Below, piece by piece: positions 1-8,103 of a stretch of DNA of 64,000 nucleotides; the stretch's first letter is position 1, and the number at the start of each line of letters is the position of its first letter. The stretch covers positions 27,292 to 91,291 of the forward strand of contig JAFRJJ010000081.1 in assembly GCA_017432325.1 (NCBI GenBank). The letters are read 5' to 3'. The notes below the pieces were generated by a model, which was not told the origin of the DNA, did not search any database, and saw nothing but the letters and a program-made list of their open reading frames with translations. This stretch comes from Solobacterium sp. (GTDB lineage: Bacteria > Bacillota_I > Bacilli_A > Erysipelotrichales > Erysipelotrichaceae). The translations under genes were made by a program, and so were the position numbers.

Positions 1-359
1 GGGACGGTGCAGCGCTGATGCACATGGGTGCGATGGCAGTCATCGCGTCCATGCGTCCCAATAACCTGGTGCATATCGTCATCAACAACGGTTCGCACGA
101 GAGTGTCGGCGGCCTGCCGACAGCCGTCAAGGATGTCGATCTTGCAAAGATCGCTGCTGACTGCGGCTATACCAGGGCAGTTACCGTATCGGGACCTGAT
201 GAACTGGATGAAGCGCTCAGGGAAGCGAAAGCAGGAAATGTACTGACATTCATCGAAGTGAAATCCGCCATCGGCGCCAGAGACGATCTCGGCCGTCCGA
301 CGACAACAGCGCTGGAAAACAAACAGCATTTTATGGAGTATCTGAAGACTTTGAAATAA
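1..359 (+). CDS. aepY: Phosphonopyruvate decarboxylase, C-terminal part (5' end outside window)
   Basis: Reading is open from base 3 to the stop at 359 (about 118 residues); the start lies to the left of the window. The fragment begins inside the thiamine-diphosphate motif (DGAA..., with the closing NN about 25 residues later) and carries INNGSHESVGG, which closely matches the C-terminal half of phosphonopyruvate decarboxylases. Known role of the family: decarboxylation of phosphonopyruvate to phosphonoacetaldehyde, the step that makes C-P bond formation by PEP mutase irreversible. The PEP mutase gene would be expected just upstream, outside the window. Inference: the locus makes a phosphonate such as aminoethylphosphonate to decorate its glycan. 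A related ThDP enzyme such as sulfopyruvate decarboxylase is the main alternative. Confidence 0.85.
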   Translation, partial: DGAALMHMGAMAVIASMRPNNLVHIVINNGSHESVGGLPTAVKDVDLAKIAADCGYTRAVTVSGPDELDEALREAKAGNVLTFIEVKSAIGARDDLGRPTTTALENKQHFMEYLKTLK

Positions 360-370
360 CGGAGGTACCT

Positions 371-1486
371 ATGTCTGGAAAAATTAATGTAACCAGATCT
401 TCAATGCCTGCATTTGAGGAATATACAGAAGAGATCAAGGATATGTGGGATTCCCACTGGCTGACAAACATGGGAGTCAAGCATGTGCAGCTGCAGCGGG
501 AACTGGAAAAGTATCTTGATGTTGAACATATCGATCTTCTGACAAACGGACATATGGCACTGGAACTCTCTCTGCAGGCATACCACCTGAAGGGTGAAGT
601 GATCACGACCCCGTTTACGTTTATCTCTACAACACATGCTATCGTCAGAAGCGGGCTGAAGCCCGTGTTCTGCGACATTAACCCGGTCGATTTCACCATG
701 GATACGGATCTTCTGGAATCACTGATCACGGTAGACACATGCGCGATCATGCCGGTGCATGTATACGGAAACATCTGCAATATCGATGAGATCGAACGGA
801 TCGCGAAGAAGCATAACCTTGTCGTGATCTATGACGCAGCGCACACATTCGGCGTGAAGTACAAGGGCAGGGGAATCGGATCCTACGGGGACATTTCCTG
901 TTTCAGCTTCCATGCCACAAAGGTATTCAATACGGTCGAAGGCGGTGCCGTCTGCTTCAATGACGCGCATCAGGAGATCGGCGACAGGATCGCAAGGCTC
1001 AAGGACTTCGGCATCGTTGATGCGGAGGAAGTCGATGAGATCGGTCCCAACGCAAAGATGAATGAATACTGTGCTGCGATGGGTCTGTGCAATCTGAGGC
1101 ATGTGGATGAAGAGATCGCCAAGCGCAAGGCTGTCAACGACAGGTACCGCATGCATCTGGAAGGCGTGGAAGGACTGACGATGAATCCCGTTCAGAAGGA
1201 TGTGCTGCCCAACTACGCATACTTCCCCGTATTCTTCGATCAGGAGAAATTCGGCGCTTCCAGAGATGAAGTATTCGCAGCGCTGGCAGAGCAGGGCATC
1301 GGCGCCAGAAAGTATTTCTACCCGATCACCACGGCATTCAAATGCTATAAGGATATCTTTGACCCCAATGAAACACCGCTCGCATATAAGATGAGCTACC
1401 AGGTACTGACGCTCCCGATGTATGCGGATCTGAGTATGGAAGATGTTGACCGTATCTGTGAGGCGGTACTTTCCTGCAGGAAATAA
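371..1486 (+). CDS. DegT/DnrJ/EryC1/StrS-family PLP aminotransferase
   Basis: A 371-residue protein with the fold-type I sugar aminotransferase signature: D155 in YDAAHTFG and the Schiff-base lysine K184 in SFHATKVFN, followed by the EGG turn. The start has a clear GGAGG site (GGAGGTACCT) and lies 11 bases after aepY. The family transfers an amino group from glutamate to a keto-sugar nucleotide, typically dTDP-4-keto-6-deoxyglucose, to give 4-amino-4,6-dideoxy sugars. The next gene is an acetyltransferase, so a 4-acetamido sugar is a reasonable inference; dTDP-4-keto-6-deoxyglucose would come from rmlA/rmlB at 48.7-51.5 kb. Because it follows aepY, a role in making aminoethylphosphonate cannot be excluded, although the usual transaminase for that belongs to another class. 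Confidence 0.85.
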   Translation: MSGKINVTRSSMPAFEEYTEEIKDMWDSHWLTNMGVKHVQLQRELEKYLDVEHIDLLTNGHMALELSLQAYHLKGEVITTPFTFISTTHAIVRSGLKPVFCDINPVDFTMDTDLLESLITVDTCAIMPVHVYGNICNIDEIERIAKKHNLVVIYDAAHTFGVKYKGRGIGSYGDISCFSFHATKVFNTVEGGAVCFNDAHQEIGDRIARLKDFGIVDAEEVDEIGPNAKMNEYCAAMGLCNLRHVDEEIAKRKAVNDRYRMHLEGVEGLTMNPVQKDVLPNYAYFPVFFDQEKFGASRDEVFAALAEQGIGARKYFYPITTAFKCYKDIFDPNETPLAYKMSYQVLTLPMYADLSMEDVDRICEAVLSCRK

Positions 1487-1489
1487 ACT

Positions 1490-2152
1490 ATGCTGAAAAA
1501 CGAAGTGAAAAGTGAATTGTTCAGGATCAGGTACAGGGACAGGCATGTCCGGATCGCTTCCGGCTGCAACATCTTTTCGACTGCCGTTCTGGAAGGATAC
1601 AACTCATTCGGAAAGAATACACTGGTCGGAGGAAATGTCGGCAGGGGAACATATTGCGCGGACAACTGTGAACTGTACTGTGATATCGGAAGGTTCTGTT
1701 CGATCGGCAATGATGTCAAAGTTCTGCTGGGAGATCATCCGTCACATACCTGGGTATCAACGCATCCGGCCTTCTTTTCCCACCGGAAACAGGCAGGATT
1801 TACTTTCACGGATCAGGAAAAATACAATGAACTGAAGAAAGCCGAAGGCAGTGATAACTTTGCTGTGATCGGCAATGATGTCTGGATCGGCTCGGGCGTA
1901 TCAATCCTACAGGGTGTTACGATCGGGGACGGAGCGATCATCGCTGCCGGTGCCCTCGTCACCCGGGATGTCGAGCCCTACAGCATTGTCGGCGGCGTTC
2001 CCGCGAAAAAGATCCGTATGCGCTTTACGGAAGAAGAGATCGCATTCCTGAAGGAATTCCGCTGGTGGGATAAGGATATGGAATGGCTGAAGGCGCACGC
2101 AGAGGATTTTGAAGACATCAGCACGGCCATGAAGAAATGGAGCAGCCTATGA
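1490..2152 (+). CDS. CatB-type left-handed beta-helix O/N-acetyltransferase
   Basis: A 220-residue hexapeptide-repeat acetyltransferase. The repeats run from about residue 20 to 175 ([LIV]-G-x-x-x-x units such as [13 protein letters not shown]), interrupted by a loop with the [13 protein letters not shown] stretch that carries the catalytic His in CatB/VatD-like enzymes, and it ends with the usual helical tail. It starts 4 bases after the aminotransferase stop, behind an AGGA site, and its end overlaps the next start as ATGA, so the four plus-strand genes here look co-translated. Likely reaction: acetyl-CoA-dependent acetylation of a sugar or sugar nucleotide, plausibly the product of the preceding aminotransferase (inference). 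Confidence 0.85.
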   Translation: MLKNEVKSELFRIRYRDRHVRIASGCNIFSTAVLEGYNSFGKNTLVGGNVGRGTYCADNCELYCDIGRFCSIGNDVKVLLGDHPSHTWVSTHPAFFSHRKQAGFTFTDQEKYNELKKAEGSDNFAVIGNDVWIGSGVSILQGVTIGDGAIIAAGALVTRDVEPYSIVGGVPAKKIRMRFTEEEIAFLKEFRWWDKDMEWLKAHAEDFEDISTAMKKWSSL

Positions 2153-3315
2153 AAGGTGTTATCGTAATCATCGGTTATAACAGACCGGATTCCATCCGCA
2201 GATGCTATGAATCCGTTGTTCAGGCGATGTATCCGGAAAATGAGGGGATCGACCTGATCTTCAGCCTGGATCACAGCGGCATGGAAGCAGAGATCACGGA
2301 GATGATATCTTCCTTCGCCTGGGAACACGGCGAAAAAAAGGTCATTACGCATGAAGAACGCATGGGTCTCAGAAAACATGTGATCTCCTGCGGATGCCTT
2401 GTGGAGGATTATGACTATCTGGTCATGCTGGAGGACGACATCATCGTTTCCGACAGCTACTTCCTGTATACGAAACAGGCGATCGAAACATATGAAAAGT
2501 ATCCTGAAATCGTCGGTATCTCCCTGTACAGATTCCATGTTTATCCGCAGAACGGCAGATTCTTTGAACCGGAATACAACGGAAGCGACACCTATCTGAT
2601 GCAGGTCGCCCAGTCCTGGGGACAGGTTTGGACGAAGCGGATGTGGAATGAGTTCCATGAATGGTATCTTTCCCATCAGGAGTTTGAGAAGCCCTTCAGG
2701 ATGGCTGATTATTCCTATTCCTGGGACCAGAGATCCTGGCTCAGATACTTTACGGGTTTTGTGACCAGTGAGAATAAGTATCTGGTACACCCGTATCACG
2801 CGTACAGCACCAATACCCAGGAGATCGGTGAGAACTACAAGGCTGCGGGAACGGATTTCCAGGTCGCCCTTGCAAAGGGACAGAAGGAATTCAGAATGTA
2901 TGCGCCGGAGCACTGCGTGCACTATGACGCGTTCTTCGAGCGTGAGCCGGATGAACAGTTCTCATTCGAATACCAGGGTGAACGTGTTTTGATGGATCTG
3001 AATGCGGCAAGGTCCAATTACGGATACTACCGCTACCTGGCTTCCACGAACAAACTGAACTTTCATGTGATCAGGACCTACGGTCTCAGACTGAGGCCGC
3101 AGGAGATCAACCTGACCAACGATATCCCCGGCAGGGAGATCTATCTCTACGATCTGACAGCTGTGGAAAAGAACAGCCTGCCTTCCAACAAGGAGCAGGT
3201 CACCCGCTACAACGTCCGGGCAACTTCATGGGCAAGGCTGTCATATCTTGGCATGAAGGAGCTGTCTGAGAAAGTGCAGACAGATATCAGAAAAAAACTG
3301 AAAAAGAAAAAGTGA
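2149..3315 (+). CDS. GNT-I-like (GT-A fold) glycosyltransferase, copy 1
   Basis: A 388-residue protein. I chose the ATG at 2149 (ATGA overlap with the previous stop, GGAG 8 bases upstream) over the in-frame ATG at 2137. It begins [15 protein letters not shown], then has MLEDDI near residue 97, the EDD metal/nucleotide site typical of GNT-I-like GT-A enzymes, and an RMGLRKH segment. It is clearly paralogous to the gene at 4378-5556: both share GYNRPDS, GLRKH, LEDD, a W-rich middle, and the C-terminal pattern LRPxExNxxxDIPGxxxYLY. No membrane segment is evident, so it is probably a cytoplasmic-face enzyme adding a sugar to a lipid-linked intermediate. Donor and acceptor are unknown. Confidence 0.75.
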   Translation: MKGVIVIIGYNRPDSIRRCYESVVQAMYPENEGIDLIFSLDHSGMEAEITEMISSFAWEHGEKKVITHEERMGLRKHVISCGCLVEDYDYLVMLEDDIIVSDSYFLYTKQAIETYEKYPEIVGISLYRFHVYPQNGRFFEPEYNGSDTYLMQVAQSWGQVWTKRMWNEFHEWYLSHQEFEKPFRMADYSYSWDQRSWLRYFTGFVTSENKYLVHPYHAYSTNTQEIGENYKAAGTDFQVALAKGQKEFRMYAPEHCVHYDAFFEREPDEQFSFEYQGERVLMDLNAARSNYGYYRYLASTNKLNFHVIRTYGLRLRPQEINLTNDIPGREIYLYDLTAVEKNSLPSNKEQVTRYNVRATSWARLSYLGMKELSEKVQTDIRKKLKKKK

Positions 3316-3340
3316 ACCTGTTTCCAGATTCACTTTCCGC
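3305..3340. terminator. Bidirectional rho-independent terminator between convergent genes
   Basis: The stem AAAGTGAA (3309-3316) pairs with TTCACTTT (3329-3336) and overlaps the stop codons of both convergent genes. Read on the minus strand it is followed by a T-rich run (TTCACTTTTTCTTTTT), so it should work best for the minus-strand operon. Confidence 0.7.
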
Positions 3341-4373
3341 GGTAAATGGTTTTCCGGAATGTTTTATACAGTCCGGAAAATTTATTTTTTGCCGTACTCA
3401 ATGCCGCATATGTACGGTAGATCTTCTTTGCATTGCCGGACAGGGCACTGTCACGGAAGATCCTGGAATATGTATTGAACGGTACGGCTCTCTGTATGAC
3501 TGTGTTGGCATGATCGGTGGTGATATTGTCACGGATCATTTTTATTTTTTCATCCCTGCTGTAAGGGCAGCTGTCCGCAAAGAGGTTGATGACAAAGACC
3601 TCATATTCCCTGAGCAGGTAATCATCGATCAGCTGGTCCTGCGGGGAACCGAGGGCTTCCATCATGTAACGTACGCCTTCTTCCTTGTCCTTCAGGATCT
3701 TTTCACTGTCGGGCAGGAAACGGTTGACCATGGTCTCCTTGGGACGCTTCTGGTAGTGGTAAATGATATCGGAACATGTGACGACTTTCTTTGCGTGCGC
3801 GAATACGGCGCAATTGAAGATCAGGTCGCCGGACTGGTCCTTGCCTGTCGGGAAGAACTCATCATGTCCTCTCAGCATATCTGCCCTGTACAGCTTGTTC
3901 CAGTACATGTTGAAGCTGTCCGTTTTGAAGAAATCATGGACGGCAACGATGGAACGCTCATATGTCCAGTCGGGCAGGGAACAGACAAAACTGTAATTCT
4001 CTTCCATGAAGTCCACGGAATAACCGAACCAGAGCACATCCGGTTCTTTTTCGTTCAGAACTGATACAAGCTTCGCGATGGATCCGGGTACGATGATGTC
4101 GTCATCATCGATGAACCAGATATAGTCGCCTGTGGTCATGTTGACGGCAATTCTTCTGGTCGCGGTAATTCCCTGGTTTTCCTGATGGTATGTTCTGATG
4201 CGTGAATCCTTTTCAGCGTATTCCTGTACGACCTGCCAGCTGTTGTCTTTGGATCCGTCATCGATCAAAAGCAGTTCAAAGTCTGCCTCTTTCTGGGAAA
4301 TGATGGCATCAAGGCATTCCGGAAGTTCTTTTTCCGCGTTGTATACAGGTACGATAATTGACAGTCTGCTCAT
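3330..4373 (-). CDS. GT2 family glycosyltransferase
   Basis: A 347-residue GT-A enzyme. The N-terminus LSIIVPVYNAEKELPECLD is the standard GT2 opening; DDGSKDNS binds the nucleotide and the FIDDDDII motif near residue 90 is the metal-binding DxD. The C-terminal 150 residues are helical and typical of capsule-type GT2 enzymes. It has a GAAGGA site and starts 4 bases after the stop of the minus-strand gene 4378-5556, so the two form a small operon transcribed away from the 5823 gene. It probably transfers one sugar of a repeat unit; donor and acceptor cannot be read from sequence. Confidence 0.85.
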   Translation of the reverse strand: MSRLSIIVPVYNAEKELPECLDAIISQKEADFELLLIDDGSKDNSWQVVQEYAEKDSRIRTYHQENQGITATRRIAVNMTTGDYIWFIDDDDIIVPGSIAKLVSVLNEKEPDVLWFGYSVDFMEENYSFVCSLPDWTYERSIVAVHDFFKTDSFNMYWNKLYRADMLRGHDEFFPTGKDQSGDLIFNCAVFAHAKKVVTCSDIIYHYQKRPKETMVNRFLPDSEKILKDKEEGVRYMMEALGSPQDQLIDDYLLREYEVFVINLFADSCPYSRDEKIKMIRDNITTDHANTVIQRAVPFNTYSRIFRDSALSGNAKKIYRTYAALSTAKNKFSGLYKTFRKTIYRGK

Positions 4374-4377
4374 AATA

Positions 4378-5556
4378 TTATCCTTCTATGATTCCTTTGA
4401 TCATTCTGATAAAGTCACTTCTGCTGTATTTCAACGCGCGCTTCCAGCCGAAGTTATATGATTCATATTCACCGCGCGCGTCAGATACGTTCTGCTTCAC
4501 ATTCAGCTGTACGTTCTTCATGCCGGAAGGGATCTGGTACAGATACAGGCTGTTTCCCGGAATGTCCTTCAGGATATTCTGTTCGATCGGCCTCAGCTGC
4601 ATGCCGAAGGAACGGATCAGGCGGAATCTGTCATCCTTCACCGATGTCAGAAGGTACGGCCTGTTCATCGTATCACGGTGGCTGCCGTTCAGATTGATGC
4701 AGATATCGTCCGTACTGATGGAGAAGAGCGTCACTGCCGGATCGAACACACGTTCGAAGAAGATGTCGTATTTGACAGCGTCATGATAGACCGGGAACCG
4801 GTATTCTTTATGATCGCATTCCATCAGCATCACCTGGTATGTCGCGTTGACATGCCCGTTGTGCTCGCCGATCTCGGAGCAGTTCGTGGAAAGCGCCGTA
4901 TAAGGCATGACGTAATATCTGCCTGTTTCCACAAGGTAGTAAACAAAGTACTTTCCCCATGACCGGTCTCCCCAGTTTTCAATGTCCTCGGGAATGGCAG
5001 GGTTGACGGTCAGCTTGTCCTCGTGTTCCAGATACCAGTTTTTGAAGGCCGTCCACTGGCCGGCGCTCCAGCACTGTCCCCATGTGCAGGAGAACTGGCC
5101 GATATACGTATCATAGCCGTTCTGCTGCGGCATGAAATGGAAGTCCATATGTTCATTCCATGCGTGGCTGTAAAGGGAGATACCGGCTGTCTTCAGATCG
5201 TTCTCATAGAAAGACAGTGCCTGCTGGACATAGGTATAGAAATTCCGGGCAACGATCAGATCGTCTTCCAGGATGATCGCTGCGCCGTATTCCAGACTCA
5301 GGTCGCCGCATCTGAGAATATGCTTTCTTAATCCAAGACGTTCCGGGGCAACACGGATATCAAGTGTGCCGTGCTTCCATCCGGTGCTTTCAGCTGCTTT
5401 CCGAACTTCTTCCCAGATATCCGATCGGTCGATACTGACGATCAGCGTAATATCTTCAGACGGATAAACAGCCTGGTTCAAACTGCTGATCAGTCTTTTT
5501 AAACTGTCCGGTCTGTTATAACCGACAGCCACGATTACCGGTTTTATTTCTGTCAT
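4378..5556 (-). CDS. GNT-I-like (GT-A fold) glycosyltransferase, copy 2
   Basis: A 392-residue paralog of the enzyme at 2149-3315. Shared features are VGYNRPDSLKR, GLRKH, IILEDDLI, a conserved W-G-Q-C/V-W stretch, and LRPIEQN...DIPG near the C-terminus. The ATG at 5556 is preferred over the TTG six bases upstream because an AAGGA site lies 8 bases before the ATG. It is the first gene of a two-gene minus-strand operon with the GT2 at 3330-4373. Two diverged copies on opposite strands 2 kb apart suggest duplication and then different acceptor or donor specificity (inference). Confidence 0.75.
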   Translation of the reverse strand: MTEIKPVIVAVGYNRPDSLKRLISSLNQAVYPSEDITLIVSIDRSDIWEEVRKAAESTGWKHGTLDIRVAPERLGLRKHILRCGDLSLEYGAAIILEDDLIVARNFYTYVQQALSFYENDLKTAGISLYSHAWNEHMDFHFMPQQNGYDTYIGQFSCTWGQCWSAGQWTAFKNWYLEHEDKLTVNPAIPEDIENWGDRSWGKYFVYYLVETGRYYVMPYTALSTNCSEIGEHNGHVNATYQVMLMECDHKEYRFPVYHDAVKYDIFFERVFDPAVTLFSISTDDICINLNGSHRDTMNRPYLLTSVKDDRFRLIRSFGMQLRPIEQNILKDIPGNSLYLYQIPSGMKNVQLNVKQNVSDARGEYESYNFGWKRALKYSRSDFIRMIKGIIEG

Positions 5557-5822
5557 AGTCAATTTCCTTTATCCCGGTCATTATATCATTACGGGCGTAC
5601 AGTTGCGAATGTGCATCAGCCGGTTTGTTCCGGATATCGTCCCGGTAAGATCTGCCCGTATTCCGGATGCGGACCGCTCTGACCGGCCAGGAAATATGAA
5701 TTCCGGTTATGAGGTGGGGCAGATCAGGGAAATAATGTTATGAAATGGCGAATAAATGAATATGACACGATGCATCGGTTCTAAAATGTTGAGAAAATGT
5801 TATCATAAAGGCGGTGATGAAT
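5557..5822. other. Divergent intergenic region
   Basis: These 266 bases separate the minus-strand GT operon from the plus-strand block beginning at 5823. They hold a good minus-strand extended -10 (5580-5588). On the plus side there is only a weak candidate: TATCAT at 5801-5806 preceded by TGT, very close to the start. I see no gene or RNA in the middle; several short GC-rich inverted repeats of the CCGG type are present without an obvious role. Confidence 0.5.
5580..5588 (-). promoter_or_regulatory. Extended -10 promoter for the 5556-3330 operon
   Basis: On the minus strand it reads TGATATAAT, a consensus extended -10. The -35 region 17 bases upstream is weak, as expected for extended -10 promoters. 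The implied leader is about 16-20 bases and contains the AAGGA site of the gene starting at 5556. Confidence 0.6.
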
Positions 5823-6677
5823 ATGGAACAGAAATACAGTGTTTTAATGTCAGTTTATATTAATGAAAAACCTGACCGCTTTGTTCAGGCTCTCAACAGT
5901 ATGCTTGAGCAGACTATTTCTCCTGATCAGGTAGTGATCGTACAGGACGGTCCTGTCAGTGATGTTCTGAAGGTCGTACTGGAGCAGTATGAGAATGAAT
6001 ATCCTGATCTGATCACGGTCCTTGTAAACGAACAGAATCTCGGACTGGGTCCTTCTCTGAACAGAGGACTACTGGAATGCAGGAACGAACTGATCGCAAG
6101 AATGGATTCGGATGATGTTTCCCGCAAAGACAGGATCGAAAAGCAGCTGAAGATGTTTGAAGAGAATGAGAATCTTTCCATCTGCGGCGGTGTGATCCGT
6201 GAATTCCTGGAAGACGATATGTCCGATACACAGGGATACCGCGTATGCCCGGAAACAGATGAAGAGCTGAAGGAATATATGAAAGAGCGCTGCCCGTTCA
6301 ATCATATGACGGTCATGTATAAAAAGAGCGAAGTCGTGAAAGCGGGAAATTACCAGGACCTTCATTTCAATGAAGATTATCTCCTGTGGATCCGCATGGC
6401 TCAGGCCGGCTGCACATTTGCCAACATCAATGAAGTGCTGGTAGATGTACGTGTCGGAAAAGATATGTATAAACGCAGAGGCGGGGAAGAATACTTCCAG
6501 AGTGAGAAGAAAATCCAGGACATCATGCTGGAGAGCGGGATGATCACGGAACAGCTCTACAACAGGAATATGCTGAAGCGGAAGATCGTAGAGAAATGGA
6601 TGACTCCGACGATCCGCGGCTGGGTATTCAAAAGAGCCGCCAGAAGAAAGGACTTCGATGAAGAAGAAGCTGAGTGA
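5823..6677 (+). CDS. GT2 family glycosyltransferase
   Basis: A 284-residue GT2 enzyme. The ATG at 5823 gives MEQKYSVLMSVY and sits 8 bases after AAAGGCGG; GTG 5814 and ATG 5817 are in frame but too close to that site. Motifs are SVYINEKPDRF at the start, a QDGP nucleotide-binding turn, ARMDSDDVS near residue 98 (DxD), and HMTVMYKKSEV, seen in galactosyl- and rhamnosyl-type GT2 enzymes of capsule loci. Its end overlaps the next gene by 20 bases. It is probably a cytoplasmic enzyme adding a sugar during repeat-unit assembly. Confidence 0.85.
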   Translation: MEQKYSVLMSVYINEKPDRFVQALNSMLEQTISPDQVVIVQDGPVSDVLKVVLEQYENEYPDLITVLVNEQNLGLGPSLNRGLLECRNELIARMDSDDVSRKDRIEKQLKMFEENENLSICGGVIREFLEDDMSDTQGYRVCPETDEELKEYMKERCPFNHMTVMYKKSEVVKAGNYQDLHFNEDYLLWIRMAQAGCTFANINEVLVDVRVGKDMYKRRGGEEYFQSEKKIQDIMLESGMITEQLYNRNMLKRKIVEKWMTPTIRGWVFKRAARRKDFDEEEAE

Positions 6678-8103
6678 ACTGACTTCTCAATTTGTTTTCA
6701 ATGCCTATCATCTTTCGGATGATATGGCTTTTCATGTTGAGGAGACAGATGCCTGCCGGCTGATCAACCGGAACCGTCTGGACATCATGGCAAAGATCCT
6801 GTATCTGAAACTGAAGGATACCGCCCCTGCATACGCGCGGAAAATGTACCTTGAGCATATCCGTGTCATGACAAGGGATTCCTTTGTGGAAGCAGGCAGT
6901 CATAAATCAGGTGCCCAGGCTTTTATTGATTCGTTTGAACAGCTGTATGAACAGATGAAGGAGAACGGATATTCGGAAGAAGCGCTTCCGATCCCGGTAG
7001 ATCCGGACATGCAACCGATGGACGGGGCACACAGGATCGCCTGCGCGTATGTGCTGAATATTCCGGTCAAGGTGATCTGCCTGCCTGTCAAAGCGGAATT
7101 CGACAGATATCCTTACCAGTGGTTTATTGAGCGCGGAACGGATCCGGATGTACTGGACCAGATGGTACTGGAATACATTAGGGAGAAGGATCATTGTGCC
7201 TGCGTCAATATCTGGCCGTCGGCGAAAGGACATGACGAAGAAGTCGAGCGGATCCTGCAGGAACATTTCGGGATCATCTACAAGAAGGATGTTTCACTGA
7301 ATGAGAACGGTGCGTTCCATTATCTTGCGCAGATCTATCAGGAATATTCATGGGCACAGGACCATGACGGGGACGGATTCTCCGGTGTTTACCGGAAACT
7401 GGTTCCGTGCTTCCCGACATTCGATCCCGTGAAGGTATATTTCATAGAGGTCAAAGACTACGAAGAGGTCACAGCCGTCAAGGAACAGCTGAGAGACCTG
7501 TTTGGTCTGGAAAAGCATTCCATGCATGCGACCGACAACCAGCAGGAAACCGTTCTGATGTCGGAACTGCTGCTGAGCAGGGAGACCGTGGCATTCATGA
7601 ATCAGTGCCAGTCAACGAAATTCCCTAATACATTCAGACTGCTGAAAGAGTCAGACGGGTTTGACTTCAGCAGGACCGTACTGACCGGTTCTATCGTACT
7701 TGCCCTCTACGGCATGCGTCAGGCGGAGGATCTCGATTTCATTTCCATGGATGAACTGCCCGGTTCCCATAATGACCTGCTGAAATATTACGGAATGAGT
7801 GCCTCTGAAGCAGTCAATGATCCGGAAAAGTATTTTGTATATTTCGGGAAAAAGTTCCTGAGCCTTGATCAGATCAGGAAGTTCAAGAAAAACAGAAATG
7901 AAGGCAAGGACCGGGATGACCTGCAGCTGATCGAGACAATGCTGAAAAATGCCGGCAGACCGGACATGAAGGTCAGGCTGCTGCAGACGAAACGCAGGGT
8001 CATTGCGAAAACACAGGGTGTGATCCTCAAAGCGGCGCACGCGACAGGAACATATGATATCCTGCGGTCAGTTTACCGGAAGCTGAAAGGACAAAAGTCA
8101 TGA
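6658..8103 (+). CDS. Unknown protein with ParB-like DGAHR motif and nucleotidyltransferase-like C-terminus
   Basis: A 481-residue protein I cannot place in a named family. Near residue 121 it has MDGAHRIACAYVL followed by IPVKVI, the arrangement of the ParB/sulfiredoxin-like fold (G-x-H-R). Around residue 340 LTGSIVLALYGMRQ is followed by EDLDFI, which resembles the GS...DxD core of a nucleotidyltransferase fold. Between them lies an uncharacterised segment with NIWPSAKGHDEEV and HSMHATDNQQETV. It overlaps both neighbours (20 bases before, ATGA after), so it is co-translated with a GT2 and a GT4. No signal peptide or membrane segment is evident. A cytoplasmic nucleotidyl- or phosphotransfer role on a sugar or lipid intermediate is only a hypothesis. 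Confidence 0.6.
   Translation: MKKKLSELTSQFVFNAYHLSDDMAFHVEETDACRLINRNRLDIMAKILYLKLKDTAPAYARKMYLEHIRVMTRDSFVEAGSHKSGAQAFIDSFEQLYEQMKENGYSEEALPIPVDPDMQPMDGAHRIACAYVLNIPVKVICLPVKAEFDRYPYQWFIERGTDPDVLDQMVLEYIREKDHCACVNIWPSAKGHDEEVERILQEHFGIIYKKDVSLNENGAFHYLAQIYQEYSWAQDHDGDGFSGVYRKLVPCFPTFDPVKVYFIEVKDYEEVTAVKEQLRDLFGLEKHSMHATDNQQETVLMSELLLSRETVAFMNQCQSTKFPNTFRLLKESDGFDFSRTVLTGSIVLALYGMRQAEDLDFISMDELPGSHNDLLKYYGMSASEAVNDPEKYFVYFGKKFLSLDQIRKFKKNRNEGKDRDDLQLIETMLKNAGRPDMKVRLLQTKRRVIAKTQGVILKAAHATGTYDILRSVYRKLKGQKS

Noticed and set aside
719..1546. Minus-strand open frame of 275 codons opposite the DegT aminotransferase
   Set aside because: It lies fully opposite a gene with clear catalytic motifs, has no ribosome site and its translation has no recognisable domain.
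1978..2922. Minus-strand open frame of 314 codons opposite the acetyltransferase and GNT-I-like genes
   Set aside because: Antisense to two well-supported genes; no ribosome site or domain.
3312..4064. Plus-strand frame of 250 codons opposite the GT2 at 3330-4373
   Set aside because: The opposite strand encodes a full GT2 with all motifs; the plus-strand translation is not family-like.
5801..5806. TATCAT with TGT as the promoter of the 5823 gene
   Set aside because: It would place the transcript start inside or after the ribosome site, and the -35 is poor; kept only as a weak candidate.
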